From: Thalassotalea_B piscium_A
Lineage (GTDB): Bacteria; Pseudomonadota; Gammaproteobacteria; Enterobacterales; Alteromonadaceae
Assembly (NCBI GenBank): GCA_049347715.1
Contig: CP186339.1
Span: forward strand, 1,178,001 to 1,242,000
Length of the DNA stretch: 64,000 bases
Direction of reading: 5' to 3'
Part shown: positions 37,631 through 46,626 of the stretch, in pieces
Numbering within the stretch: position 1 is the stretch's first letter
Layout of the letters: each line of letters begins with the position of its first letter
Position numbers and translations under genes: made by a program
The notes under the pieces: generated by a model
What the model saw: the letters and a program-made list of their open reading frames with translations, nothing else
The model's database searches: none
Told to the model about the DNA's origin: nothing

Positions 37631-37853
37631 TGTCAGGAAGACATGCGTTAAGGATAACAAGACATCTAGTGATACGTTGTCTAACTCATATAAAACTAAA
37701 CCAAAGGATATTGCAGGATGCTAAGGTTATTAATACTGTCAGGAAGACTAGGCGTATAGAGGGAGTGGGTATTAATTAAGGACAAGAGGAATATATGAGT
37801 AAGGTGATGGAACACCGGTAATATTAAAAAGCGACTTAATAAGTCGCTTTTTT
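37631..37853 (+). ncRNA. CsrB/CsrC-like regulatory RNA, copy 2
   Basis: About 220 nt with nine GGA motifs (37636, 37652, 37706, 37716, 37742, 37762, 37780, 37788, 37809). Flanks such as CAGGAA, CAGGAT and AAGGAC suit CsrA. It ends in a hairpin and T-run. The start region, -10 and terminator stem resemble those of copy 1 about 590 bases upstream, so it looks like a shortened tandem duplicate. A 13-base segment CTGTCAGGAAGAC occurs twice within it (37630 and 37736). It could be named csrC-like by function, but its location suggests duplication of csrB. Confidence 0.8.
37827..37853 (+). terminator. Terminator of the second CsrB-type RNA
   Basis: 11-bp perfect stem AAAAGCGACTT with loop AAT, then TTTTTT. 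On the other strand it could end the convergent DUF3301 gene at 37858. Confidence 0.9.
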
Positions 37854-37857
37854 ACTT

Positions 37858-38157
37858 TTAAATTCGGTATGGGGGTAAAAAAATATCAAGTAATTTATAT
37901 CCCTGTAAGGTCACAATGCCTTGATATTGTGAGACACCATCGCCACTGAATTCAAATTCAAATTTTGTGATCCAATGCAAACCAGATTGCCGAGTAAAGT
38001 TTAGTTTATTTGATAAACGAGCAATCGCGATAAACTGTAAGTTTTCCTTGTCACAATATTGTTTTGCATGAGCACGGGCTGTTTCTGCTACTTTTCGTAA
38101 GTAAATAAAATACCAACATATCAAACAAAAAATCAGTAAAAAATAAATATTTTCCAT
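37858..38157 (-). CDS. DUF3301 membrane-anchored protein
   Basis: 99 residues. One N-terminal transmembrane helix (IYFLLIFCLICWYFIYLRKV), then a compact domain with WITKFEFEFSGDGVSQYQGI and a final LDIFLPPYRI. The family is restricted to gammaproteobacteria and has no known function. It follows the DUF3549 gene by one base, a pairing that suggests joint action. Confidence 0.82.
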   Translation of the reverse strand: MENIYFLLIFCLICWYFIYLRKVAETARAHAKQYCDKENLQFIAIARLSNKLNFTRQSGLHWITKFEFEFSGDGVSQYQGIVTLQGYKLLDIFLPPYRI

Positions 38158-38158
38158 A

Positions 38159-39186
38159 TTATTGAGGGCTATTAAATAAGCTTCCTATTGCTTTTGCGAG
38201 TGCTGGGCTTCGTTTTTCGTCCCTCATGCAAGCAAAAATGATCATACGTAGAGAGGGTAGAGTAACAAGATCTTTGAAAATAGCATCAAATAATGCTTGT
38301 TTATTATGATGCACTAAGTTTTCTAAGAAGTTCATCATATGTTTTTGCTGTTGTAATGCTTGCCAATTTCTTCCGGAAATCACAATAAAGTGTTCATCAG
38401 ATATTTGCGATTGGTTAAAGTATTTCTTGGACTAATGCAATTACCATAGGGTGATCACTAGATGATGCAAGAGCGCGTAATAATGCTTGCTGAGTATCAA
38501 TATCTGTTGCAAGGCGGTATAAATCGGTTATCTTTTTGATCAATGAAATGGGTAATTGAATATTTTCAATGGCACAACACAAAGGGTTTAATACTTCGAT
38601 TGGAAGATGCTCAATTGCGTTATTGAGTAGCTTTTGATGTTCAACATCATTTAACCGGCTTGCAAAATCACTGAGTCCTTGTACGCCAATTTGATGCCAA
38701 TTGTCCCAACCGAGATCACCTCTTAAATATTGAAAACATTGTTCGTAATACTCACTTGCCCCCTGATTCAATGCTACTTTTAACAGGCTATTTAAACTTG
38801 CTAATTTATACTGTGCAGGGATAAAGTTATAAGGGTTACTTTTTAATAACTCTTCTTGTTTTTCCGAAGGATCAATCATGACATTGGTGCCTAAGGCTTC
38901 AATAATAATCGCAATAAAAATGATTTCTGGCACCTTGATTTAATAAGCCTCGTTCATCTAGTGGTAATTTAACAAACCATAAGTATGGATGTTTAGCTTC
39001 CTTTTGCCAAAAAGCTAATGCTAAATGCGCATGACCTTGTGAAGGAAAAGGATAGGGCAACTGGTTGGCTTCTATTTTACTAAATTGCTCTTTTGTTATT
39101 TTATCTATTTTTCGCCCTATATCATAAACGCGATATTGGGAATTAGACAGTGTTAGTAAATCGGAAATAGTATCAATAGTGTTCAT
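38159..39186 (-). pseudogene. DUF3549 protein, interrupted by two frameshifts
   Basis: Three frames together make about 341 residues: 39186 to about 38920 (MNTIDTISDLLTLSNSQYRV to LLNQGARNHF), about 38917 to 38418 (IAIIIEALGTNVMID to LVQEI), and 38417 to 38159 (FNQSQISDEHFIVISGRNW to LFNSPQ). The first break is an extra T (A on the plus strand) in the run 38916-38920. The second is an extra base near 38416-38420. Removing both gives one continuous DUF3549-like protein. The function is unknown. Adjacent truC is divergent. Confidence 0.75.
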
Positions 39187-39398
39187 AGTTAACTGTATTT
39201 TTCTATAATAAAGGCATTATAAAGACAATGATTTATTAACTCCACAGTAAGGCACATATTGCTTTATAATATTGAGATTTTATCTTAGGTTTTTTAATTG
39301 ATTTCTATCTATTTTGTCTTTGAAAGCCTTACTTGCTGGCCTTGTTCATAGAAGAATAAGTGTCTATAACGATTTAAATTAAATATAAGTGGTATGTA

Positions 39399-40148
39399 AT
39401 GGCTGTAATTTTTACTGAGCAACCCGAGTTAACAATACTTTATCAAGATGAATATCTTGTCGCTGTTGATAAACCCGCTGGTTTGTTTGTTCATCGTAGC
39501 TTTTTAGATAAAGATGAAATTTACTTTGCTTTGCAGCTAGTGAGAGATTTAGTTGGGCAATATGTCTACCCATTACATCGTTTAGATCGACCAACATCAG
39601 GTGTTTTATTATTTGCTTTAAGTGAAGATGTCGCAAGAATAATGGGGCAAGCCTTTATGGATAAGACGATTCAGAAAACTTATTATGCTTTAACAAGAGG
39701 GCATTTGTTAGGTGATGATGTTATTGATTATCCACTTAAACAAAAGTTAGATAAAATAGGGGATAAATTTGCTGATACCAATAAGGCGCCTCAATCTGCT
39801 TTAACTTATTATCAATCAGTGGCTACTGCAACGTTAGCAGAGCCATTAGGAAAATATGACTCGGTACGATATTCATTAATTAGATTATTACCAGAGACTG
39901 GGCGTCGTCATCAACTAAGACGACATTTAGCTCATTTAAGACACCCTATTATTGGTGATATCAATTATGGTGATAATAAGCAAAATCCTTTTTTTATTCG
40001 ACATTTTGGTTTTAAACGCTTAATGCTAATTGCAAAGAAGTTAGCGTTCACACACCCTATAACTCTTTTACCAATAGTTATTGAAGCTGAGTTTGATCAT
40101 CAATGGCAAGATGTATTTGAGCAATTAAAGTGGGAAAATAAGGTATAA
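39399..40148 (+). CDS. truC: tRNA pseudouridine-65 synthase TruC
   Basis: 249 residues, RluA-type fold. The catalytic Asp lies in PLHRLDRPTSGVLLFAL. LPETGRRHQLRRHLAHLRHPIIGD is the second family motif. The RluA-type enzymes RluC and RluD carry an S4 domain, which is absent here. The N-terminal DEYLVAVDKPAGLFVHRS and the synteny with syd and csrB support TruC. Makes pseudouridine 65 in tRNA-Ile and tRNA-Asp. Confidence 0.93.
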   Translation: MAVIFTEQPELTILYQDEYLVAVDKPAGLFVHRSFLDKDEIYFALQLVRDLVGQYVYPLHRLDRPTSGVLLFALSEDVARIMGQAFMDKTIQKTYYALTRGHLLGDDVIDYPLKQKLDKIGDKFADTNKAPQSALTYYQSVATATLAEPLGKYDSVRYSLIRLLPETGRRHQLRRHLAHLRHPIIGDINYGDNKQNPFFIRHFGFKRLMLIAKKLAFTHPITLLPIVIEAEFDHQWQDVFEQLKWENKV

Positions 40149-40161
40149 ATAGCGGCGAAGT

Positions 40162-40186
40162 ATGCGGAAACATCAGGCTTCCGCAT
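40162..40186. terminator. Stem-loop between convergent truC and dapD
   Basis: ATGCGGAA and TTCCGCAT surround a 9-base loop. Neither strand has a good T-run, so terminator strength is doubtful. Confidence 0.4.
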
Positions 40187-40214
40187 TACTATATAATTGA
40201 TACGTTAGTCGTTA

Positions 40215-41047
40215 TTATTCATCGTCGACAGCGCGTAATAAAGCATTAATACCAATTTTTGCACGAGTTTTAGCGTCAACTTTTTTCACTATGATCGCTG
40301 CATATAAACTATAAGTACCACATTTAGAAGGTAAGTTTCCAGGGACTACAACTGATCCTGCTGGCACTCTACCGTAATGAATTTCACCGGTTTCACGATC
40401 AAAAATACGTGTGCTTTGTCCCAATGTAGACACCCATTGAAATAACAGCACCTTCTTCAACAACAACGCCTTCAACAATTTCCGAGCGCGCGCCAATAAA
40501 ACAATTATCTTCAATAATCGTAGGACCTGCTTGTAATGGTTCTAAAACACCACCAATACCGACACCGCCAGATAAATGTACATTCTTACCTATTTGAGCA
40601 CATGAACCAACCGTTGCCCAACCGTCAACCATACAGCCTTCGTCAACATAAGCACCAATATTGACAAAACTTGGCATAACCACAACATTTTTTCCGATAA
40701 AACTACCTGTTCTAACTGAAGCGCCAGGCACAATACGTACACCGTCCGCTTCAAAAGCAGCTTGGTCATAATCACTGTATTTCATTGGAACTTTATCAAA
40801 GTAGGTACTTTCCGCGCCATCGATAACTTTGTTATCCCAAATCCGAAAAGACAATAGCACGGCTTTTTTCAACCATTGATGAACAACCCATTCACCCGCT
40901 ATTTTTTCTGCAACACGGGGGGCTGCCATCATTAAGTGCGGCAAGTGCATCTAATATCGCTTGTTTTACTTCATCACTTACCGTTGAAGGTGAAATGTTC
41001 ATGCGATTTTCAAAAGCTTCTTCAATGATATGTTGTAGCTGAGTCAT
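40215..41047 (-). pseudogene. dapD: Tetrahydrodipicolinate N-succinyltransferase DapD, interrupted by two frameshifts
   Basis: DapD is essential for diaminopimelate and lysine. From ATG 41047 (MTQLQHIIEEAFENRM) the frame fails at SPP because a C-run has six Cs (about 40915-40920); five would restore DGSPRVAEKIAGEW. A second break near 40420 (extra G) separates SMGVYIG from QSTRIFDRETGEIHYG. Correcting both yields a full-length protein of about 276 residues, nearly identical in motif order to E. coli DapD, with the left-handed beta-helix repeats and C-terminal GINALLRAVDDE. Loss of an essential gene this way is implausible, so sequence error is likely. Downstream of glnD. Confidence 0.9.
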
Positions 41048-41075
41048 TATTTATTTTCCTGCTCTTTAAAAGTTG

Positions 41076-43690
41076 TTATACATCATCGCAAAGTTTTTGC
41101 GATAAGTTGAGTTGTTGTTCTTTTGTTAAGGCGTGATTATCTTTATTTGATACAGTAAAGACATCCTCTGCTTTCTCTCCAAAAGTGGTGATCTTCGCTG
41201 AGTGAATAGTAATATCACAAGCAATAAAAACCTCGGCAAATTTAGCGAGTAACCCCGGACTATCTAATGCAACAATTTCTAACAAGGTTCTATTTTTATT
41301 AACTGATTCAATAAAGTTCACTTCAGTTTTAACTTTAAATTGCTTCAAACGTTGAGTGATAGCAGGAAGTATTATTTTATTATTAGGGGAGATAATGCGT
41401 CTGTTAACGATTGTGCAATATCTAAAGCTCTGTGACTATCGTTAATAGCATGGCCTTGTTGATCTAATATTACAAAAGTATTGGCTGTATAACGACCTTT
41501 ACTTGTGATGATTTTAGCATCATGTATTGATAAGCTTTTAGAACCCAGAAGTGTCACTATAGTGGCAAAAATCTTTGCATTATCTTTAGTATAGACAAAT
41601 ACTTCAGTGCCACCACGATATGCTTTAGGACTAATCAACACCATAGGTTTTGATTTGTCGTGCTGTATAATATGTTCACTGTGCCACGCGATTTGTTCAG
41701 GCGAGTAACGTAAAAAATAATCGGCTTTAAATCCTCGCCATAATGTGGAAATTTTATCAACTTCTATTTTATCGGCTAACAAAAGTTTAGCTTGATCTTG
41801 ATTTTCACGAATTTTGGCGCGTAGATCTACTGGTTTTTCTAACCCACGTCTAAAGGCACGCTTAGTTGTATAATACAACTCTTGTAATAAGTTAGATTTC
41901 CAACTATTCCATATAAATTCATTGGTTGCTCTCATATCGGCAACAGTTAAACAGTATAGGTAATCAAGATGTGCTTCGTCGCGTACTATGCTGGCAAAAT
42001 TCTTAATCACATCAGGATCAGCAATATCTCGACGTTGTGCCGTGACAGACATTAATAAATGATATTTAACTAACCAAGCTATCATTCTACCATCATGATC
42101 ATTTAACTGGTGTACTCTACCAAAATTGAGTGCATCGACAGCCCCTAACTTAGCATGATCACCGCCACGTCCTTTGGCAATATCATGAAAAATACCTGCA
42201 ATATAGAGTAGTTCAGGTTTTCTGATACGCTGTACAATTTTACTGCAAAGTGGAAATTCATGATCATATTCAGTTTGGCTAAATCGATAAAGATTTTTGA
42301 TTAATCGATAGCTATGCTCATCAACCGAATAGGCGTGAAATAAATCAAACTGCATTTGTCCTACGATATTACGCCATTCAGGCAAATAAGCTCCAAGAAT
42401 TGAATGTCGGTGCATTAAGGTAAAGGTTAATCCTAAACCTCGAGGGTGTCGCATTATTTGCATAAAGATACTGCGGCAATAGGCATAATCGAGCATACCT
42501 GATACTAATCGGCGACGTGCATTACGTAGTAACCGGAGGGTATCAGGATGTAAATCAATAATTTCATCACGCTGAGCAATAATTAGGAACATTTCCATAA
42601 TCTTGGTTGAACGCATAAACACTCGTTTATTAAGTGCTTTAATTAAACCATCAACGATAATAAAATCTTCGTTTACTTGGATTTCTTGGTTCGTTTTATT
42701 ATCTTTTAATATAGCGAATTCAAAATGTTGCAATAACATTTTATTCAATTCTGCAACGCGTCCAATAATACGGAAAAATCGCTTCATCATACGTTCTATG
42801 GCAAATTTCCCTGGATCACCAAATCCCATTAAAGTGGCCACTTCCGCTTGATAATCAAATAACAAACGGTTTTCACTACGTCCAGCAATAAAGTGTAATG
42901 CGCAACGCATTCGCCACAGATACTCTTGACACTCTAATAATTCGAAGTATTCATTATGTGTAAGGTACTTATGCTCAACAAGCTCTTCTAAAGAATCCGC
43001 TTGAAAATGGCGTTTAGCCACCCAACCAATAGTTTGAATATCTCGTAATCCACCAGGGTTGGCTTTCAAGTTAGGTTCTAGCGTGTAGGCAGCTCCATGG
43101 TATTGTTCATGGCGAATATTTTGTTCATCGCGCTTAGCAATAAAAAACTTTTGTGAGGTCCAAAAAGCGTCTTCATTAATTAAAGATTGTAGATTATCAG
43201 CGAGTACTTGGTTACCGCAGATTGGTCGCATTTCCATTAAGTTGGTAGCAATAGTGACATCATTAATGGCTTGCTTTAAACATTCTTTAACACTACGAAC
43301 ACTATGGCCAACATCGAGTTTTACATCCCAGAGTTGGGTGATGAATGCAGATATTTTATCTTCAATATCTGTGGCTGTTTTTTCTTGTGTCAGTATTAAA
43401 ATATCAACATCAGAAAATGGATGTAATTCGCTCCGGCCATAGCCACCTACAGCAATTAAGGTGATTTGATACTCATCTAATTGATGCTGACACCATAATT
43501 TCGATAATAAGGTATCTACAAACTTTGCGCGAGCAGCGACAATATTAACAACATAGTCAGTTGAAAATTGTGACTTTTGCCATTCTTGGAAGTCATTACT
43601 TATTTGACAGATATCCTTAGTTGTTACGTTAGGAGCTGTCAGCGATAGAGGTTCTAAAAACTTATCGGGTACAAGAGCAGATGTAAGCAA
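41076..43690 (-). pseudogene. glnD: Bifunctional PII uridylyltransferase GlnD, frameshifted near the C-terminus
   Basis: Nitrogen sensor that uridylylates and deuridylylates PII. Domains in order: nucleotidyltransferase (GGYGRSELHPFSDVDILIL), HD hydrolase (GIFHDIAKGRGGDHAKLG) and two ACT domains (VFVYTKDNAKIFATIVTLL; LEIVALDSPGLLAKFAEVF). The frame ends at 41372 after LSPLIIK. One missing base near 41380 would join it to ILPAITQRLKQFKVKTEVNF and the second ACT domain, ending at 41076 with 871 residues. As read, the second ACT is severed. TTG 43690 is the only in-frame start. An ATG at 43707 would fit if another A were restored in the AAAA run. Confidence 0.88.
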
Positions 43691-43745
43691 TAGTGTTTTC
43701 CCATAATGGTATCGAGCAAAATAAAGTATTCGCTAAAAATACTGA

Positions 43746-44534
43746 TTAATTGTGAAGTATTCTCGGTATTGTCTCTTCATTTCTAAGAGTTAATATTTCA
43801 CATCCTGTTTTAGTGACAACAATAGTATGTTCCCACTGAGCAGATTTTTTACCGTCAATGGTATAAACAGTCCAATTATCTTCTTTATCTAATACGGTAT
43901 TAGCACGACCTAAATTAATCATAGGTTCTATGGTAAAACACATGCCTTCTTCCATTTTTGTTTTGTCATTGTTTTTATAATGAACAATTTGAGGCTCTTC
44001 GTGAAAAACTTTACCAATGCCATGACCACAATATTCTTTTACAATCGTATAGCGACCTGATTTTTTAATAAATTTTTGAATGGTTGCGCCAATATCACCG
44101 AAAGCATTACCCGGTTTTACTTTTTTCAAGGCAAGGTATAAGGATTCTTGCGTAATGCGGCATAATCGGTTGTCTTCAGCAGAAACATCGCCAATTAAAA
44201 ACATCTTACTTGTGTCGCCATGGTATCCGTCTTTTATCACGGTAACATCGATATTAAGAATGTCGCCGTCTTTCAACGGTGTATCATCAGGAATGCCGTG
44301 ACAAACCACATGGTTTACTGATGTACAAATTGATTTTGGGAAACCATGATAGTTAAGCGGTGCTGAAATTGCTTTTTGCACATTTTCAGTGTAATCAGCA
44401 CAAAGTTTATCTAACTCATTAGTGGTTACCCCCGCTTTAACATGGGGAGCAATCATCTCTAATAGTTCTGCGGCTAATTTGCCTGCAGTACGCATTTTTT
44501 CAATCTCGTCAGGACTTTTTATTTGAATTGACAT
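43746..44534 (-). CDS. map: Methionine aminopeptidase, type I
   Basis: 262 residues. Removes the initiator Met. Metal ligands are recognisable: Asp in NIDVTVIKDGYHGD (two), His in GHGIGKVFHEEP, Glu in FTIEPM and Glu in WEHTIVV. It is divergent from rpsB as in E. coli and upstream of glnD and dapD. A 7-bp hairpin (AACGCAT...ATGCGTT, 44564-44581) lies in its leader. Confidence 0.96.
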   Translation of the reverse strand: MSIQIKSPDEIEKMRTAGKLAAELLEMIAPHVKAGVTTNELDKLCADYTENVQKAISAPLNYHGFPKSICTSVNHVVCHGIPDDTPLKDGDILNIDVTVIKDGYHGDTSKMFLIGDVSAEDNRLCRITQESLYLALKKVKPGNAFGDIGATIQKFIKKSGRYTIVKEYCGHGIGKVFHEEPQIVHYKNNDKTKMEEGMCFTIEPMINLGRANTVLDKEDNWTVYTIDGKKSAQWEHTIVVTKTGCEILTLRNEETIPRILHN

Positions 44535-44761
44535 TAATGCCTCAAGTATCTAAATTTTAAACGCATTGATATGCGTTGGAAAATGGCGACAATTCTACAT
44601 GGTTTTGATGAATTTCCCAATGCCGTTTTGCTCAAAATCATTAAATTAATGGGTGTGAAAGCAATATAATTTTCATGCTTTTTTAAGAAAGTATTTTAAT
44701 CGTATTATTTTTTTTATATATAAGAGGGAAGCAATGAAACTAAATATGATATATTTCAATA
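44535..44761. other. AT-rich intergenic stretch between map and the thioredoxin-fold gene
   Basis: No coding frame. It should hold the map promoter on the minus strand, but no clear -35/-10 pair was identified. Confidence 0.4.
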
Positions 44762-44817
44762 GCTTGTTTTATTTCACACTTATGTAACCATGACTATAAT
44801 GGTGAAATAAAACAAGC
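44762..44817. repeat. 16-bp perfect inverted repeat with 24-base loop
   Basis: GCTTGTTTTATTTCAC and its complement at 44802-44817. It lies 40 bases past the stop of the thioredoxin-fold gene, so it may be that gene's terminator although no T-run follows, or part of an unrecognised mobile repeat. Confidence 0.6.
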
Positions 44818-44856
44818 GCATTCAATTAGCACTAATCGTGATAAATTAGTTAAGTA

Positions 44857-45462
44857 TTACTTAGCGAGTTCTAACTTTACTGCTTCAATAATAGCACTAG
44901 GGTCTTTAAGATATAAATTATGGTTGAGTAAAACCAAATCATTATTTACAGCAAGTAATAATGCGGGTATCGCTTGCGTGCCAATGACTTCTTGAATTTC
45001 TTCTATATAAGTGAGTGTATATTCAGCTTCTTTAGTATATTTGTCATTTTTTAGCACTTTAGCAGGCGGAGATAACTTATATTGTTCAATAATTGCATCA
45101 AAATCGTCAGCTGATTTTAATGGATTACCTTGTTCAAAGTGTTGTTCTTGTATTGTTGTTAATAACGGAAGAGTATTTTCAGGAATTTTATTGGCTACCC
45201 ATGCAAGTAAGTTCGCAGCAATAGTAGAGTCAACTGCATTTTTACATTGTTCTTTATATGCAGAAGTAAAAATTACATTACTGTCTAGTTCAACTTGCTC
45301 TAACGTTTTATTACCAATTTGTTCATCACCTTCGTAACGAGCACAATGCCATAAATGTAACTCAATTTCAGGGAATGCCTGAGTAATTGCTTCTACTAAT
45401 GAGGTGCTAGCGTAGCTCCAAGGACAATGACTGTCATAGATAAAAAATAGTTCTGCGGACAT
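44857..45462 (-). CDS. DsbA-like thioredoxin-fold protein with CPWS active site
   Basis: 201 residues from ATG 45462 (MSAELFFIYDSHCPWSYAST). An upstream in-frame start is less likely. The N-terminal strand followed by HCPWS and the late cis-Pro segment GTQAIPALLLAV match the DsbA/FrnE-like thioredoxin fold. The second active-site cysteine is replaced by Ser (CxxS), so a simple disulfide oxidase role is doubtful. There is no signal peptide, so it is probably cytoplasmic. It is inserted between map and rpsB, which are direct neighbours in E. coli. Confidence 0.75.
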   Translation of the reverse strand: MSAELFFIYDSHCPWSYASTSLVEAITQAFPEIELHLWHCARYEGDEQIGNKTLEQVELDSNVIFTSAYKEQCKNAVDSTIAANLLAWVANKIPENTLPLLTTIQEQHFEQGNPLKSADDFDAIIEQYKLSPPAKVLKNDKYTKEAEYTLTYIEEIQEVIGTQAIPALLLAVNNDLVLLNHNLYLKDPSAIIEAVKLELAK

Positions 45463-45578
45463 AATGTTACTGTAAAAATTAATGATAAGGTATTTTACCT
45501 TGCTATGATTATTTCGCCTACCTTTAATCACTCAATAATTGTATTTGCATGTTTTTTGTGCGTATTAACTTAAAATGC

Positions 45579-45607
45579 TGGTTAAATATCACATATTATG
45601 GTATAAA
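45579..45607 (+). promoter_or_regulatory. Candidate rpsB promoter
   Basis: TATAAA (45602-45607) followed by a GC-rich discriminator (GTGCGCCGC) and a weak -35 (TGGTTA) 17 bases upstream. The long leader begins here. Confidence 0.5.
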
Positions 45608-45797
45608 GTGCGCCGCTGAATTCCCTCTTCGCTGTGGCTTAGGGGGAGTAATGCAATAAAACGGTGTTGAATTCAACATTAAACAATAAACTCACATACA
45701 TCTAGTAACAGATATTCCGGGGTGCCAAGCTTATTTTGAGCTATCAAGGTCGTGTATATCGGGTGTATGGACGCTTAACCCCAAAGGAAAATTATTT
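45608..45797 (+). promoter_or_regulatory. rpsB 5' leader, probable S2 autoregulatory RNA
   Basis: About 190 nt untranslated. GGGGT (45719-45723) can pair with ACCCC (45778-45782), which touches the rpsB ribosome binding site AAGGA (45784-45788). A small AGCT hairpin lies between. In gammaproteobacteria the rpsB leader is folded and feedback-controlled by S2; the arrangement here agrees with that family. Confidence 0.5.
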
Positions 45798-46526
45798 ATG
45801 CCAAACGTATCAATGCGCGATATGCTTAAAGCCGGTGTTCACTTCGGCCACAAAACTCGTTACTGGAATCCAAAAATGAAATCTTATATTTTTGGCGCTC
45901 GTGACAAAGTTCATATCATCAACTTAGAACAAACTGTTCCTATGTTCAACGAAGCACTTGCTTTTGTATCAGGTATTTCTTCGAAAAAAGGTAAAGTGTT
46001 ATTTGTTGGTACTAAGCGCGCGGCAAGCGACGCTGTAAAAGAAGCAGCAATCAAATCTGACCAATTCTACGTTAACCATCGCTGGTTAGGTGGTATGTTG
46101 ACTAACTGGAAAACAGTACGTCAATCTATCAAACGTTTAAAAGATTTAGAAGCTCAAACAACTGACGGTACATTTGAAGCATTAACTAAGAAAGAAGCGT
46201 TAATGCGTACTCGTGAAATGGACAAGCTTGAAAAAAGTCTTGGTGGTATCAAAAACATGGGTGGTTTACCTGACGCTTTATTTGTAATCGATGCTGATCA
46301 TGAGCACATTGCTATCAAAGAAGCGAATAACTTAGGTATTCCAGTAATCTCTGTTGTTGATACAAACTCAAATCCAGATGGTGTTGATTACATCGTACCT
46401 GGTAACGATGATGCGATTCGTGCAGTAACCTTGTACTTAGATTCAGCTGCTAATGCTGTTTTAGAAGGTCGTGAAAAGAATATCGTTGTACAAGCTGAAA
46501 AAGACGGTTTTGTTGAAGCTGAGTAA
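45798..46526 (+). CDS. rpsB: 30S ribosomal protein S2
   Basis: 242 residues, full length. Starts MPNVSMRDMLKAGVHFGHKT and contains the conserved NHRWLGGMLTNWKT and VPGNDDAIRAV segments. It begins the rpsB-tsf operon. ATG follows AAGGA. Confidence 0.98.
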   Translation: MPNVSMRDMLKAGVHFGHKTRYWNPKMKSYIFGARDKVHIINLEQTVPMFNEALAFVSGISSKKGKVLFVGTKRAASDAVKEAAIKSDQFYVNHRWLGGMLTNWKTVRQSIKRLKDLEAQTTDGTFEALTKKEALMRTREMDKLEKSLGGIKNMGGLPDALFVIDADHEHIAIKEANNLGIPVISVVDTNSNPDGVDYIVPGNDDAIRAVTLYLDSAANAVLEGREKNIVVQAEKDGFVEAE

Positions 46527-46558
46527 CCCTCACTTTTAGTACCCGTTTGATTTTGCTG

Positions 46559-46589
46559 TTGCCACATTTGTTTCATACAAGTGTGGCAA
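46559..46589 (+). terminator. Attenuator-like hairpin between rpsB and tsf
   Basis: 12-bp stem (TTGCCACATTTG, one G-U pair) with a 7-base loop. The following GTATTTTATATTT is only modestly T-rich, so partial termination is likely, which would make more S2 than EF-Ts. Confidence 0.55.
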
Positions 46590-46626
46590 TGTATTTTATA
46601 TTTATCTGAATTTGAGGAATTAACTC

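Noticed and set aside
27917..41390. Programmed ribosomal frameshifting as the cause of the broken genes
   Set aside because: Sites lack a common slippery motif, shifts go in both directions, and the genes are unrelated; local sequence error is simpler.
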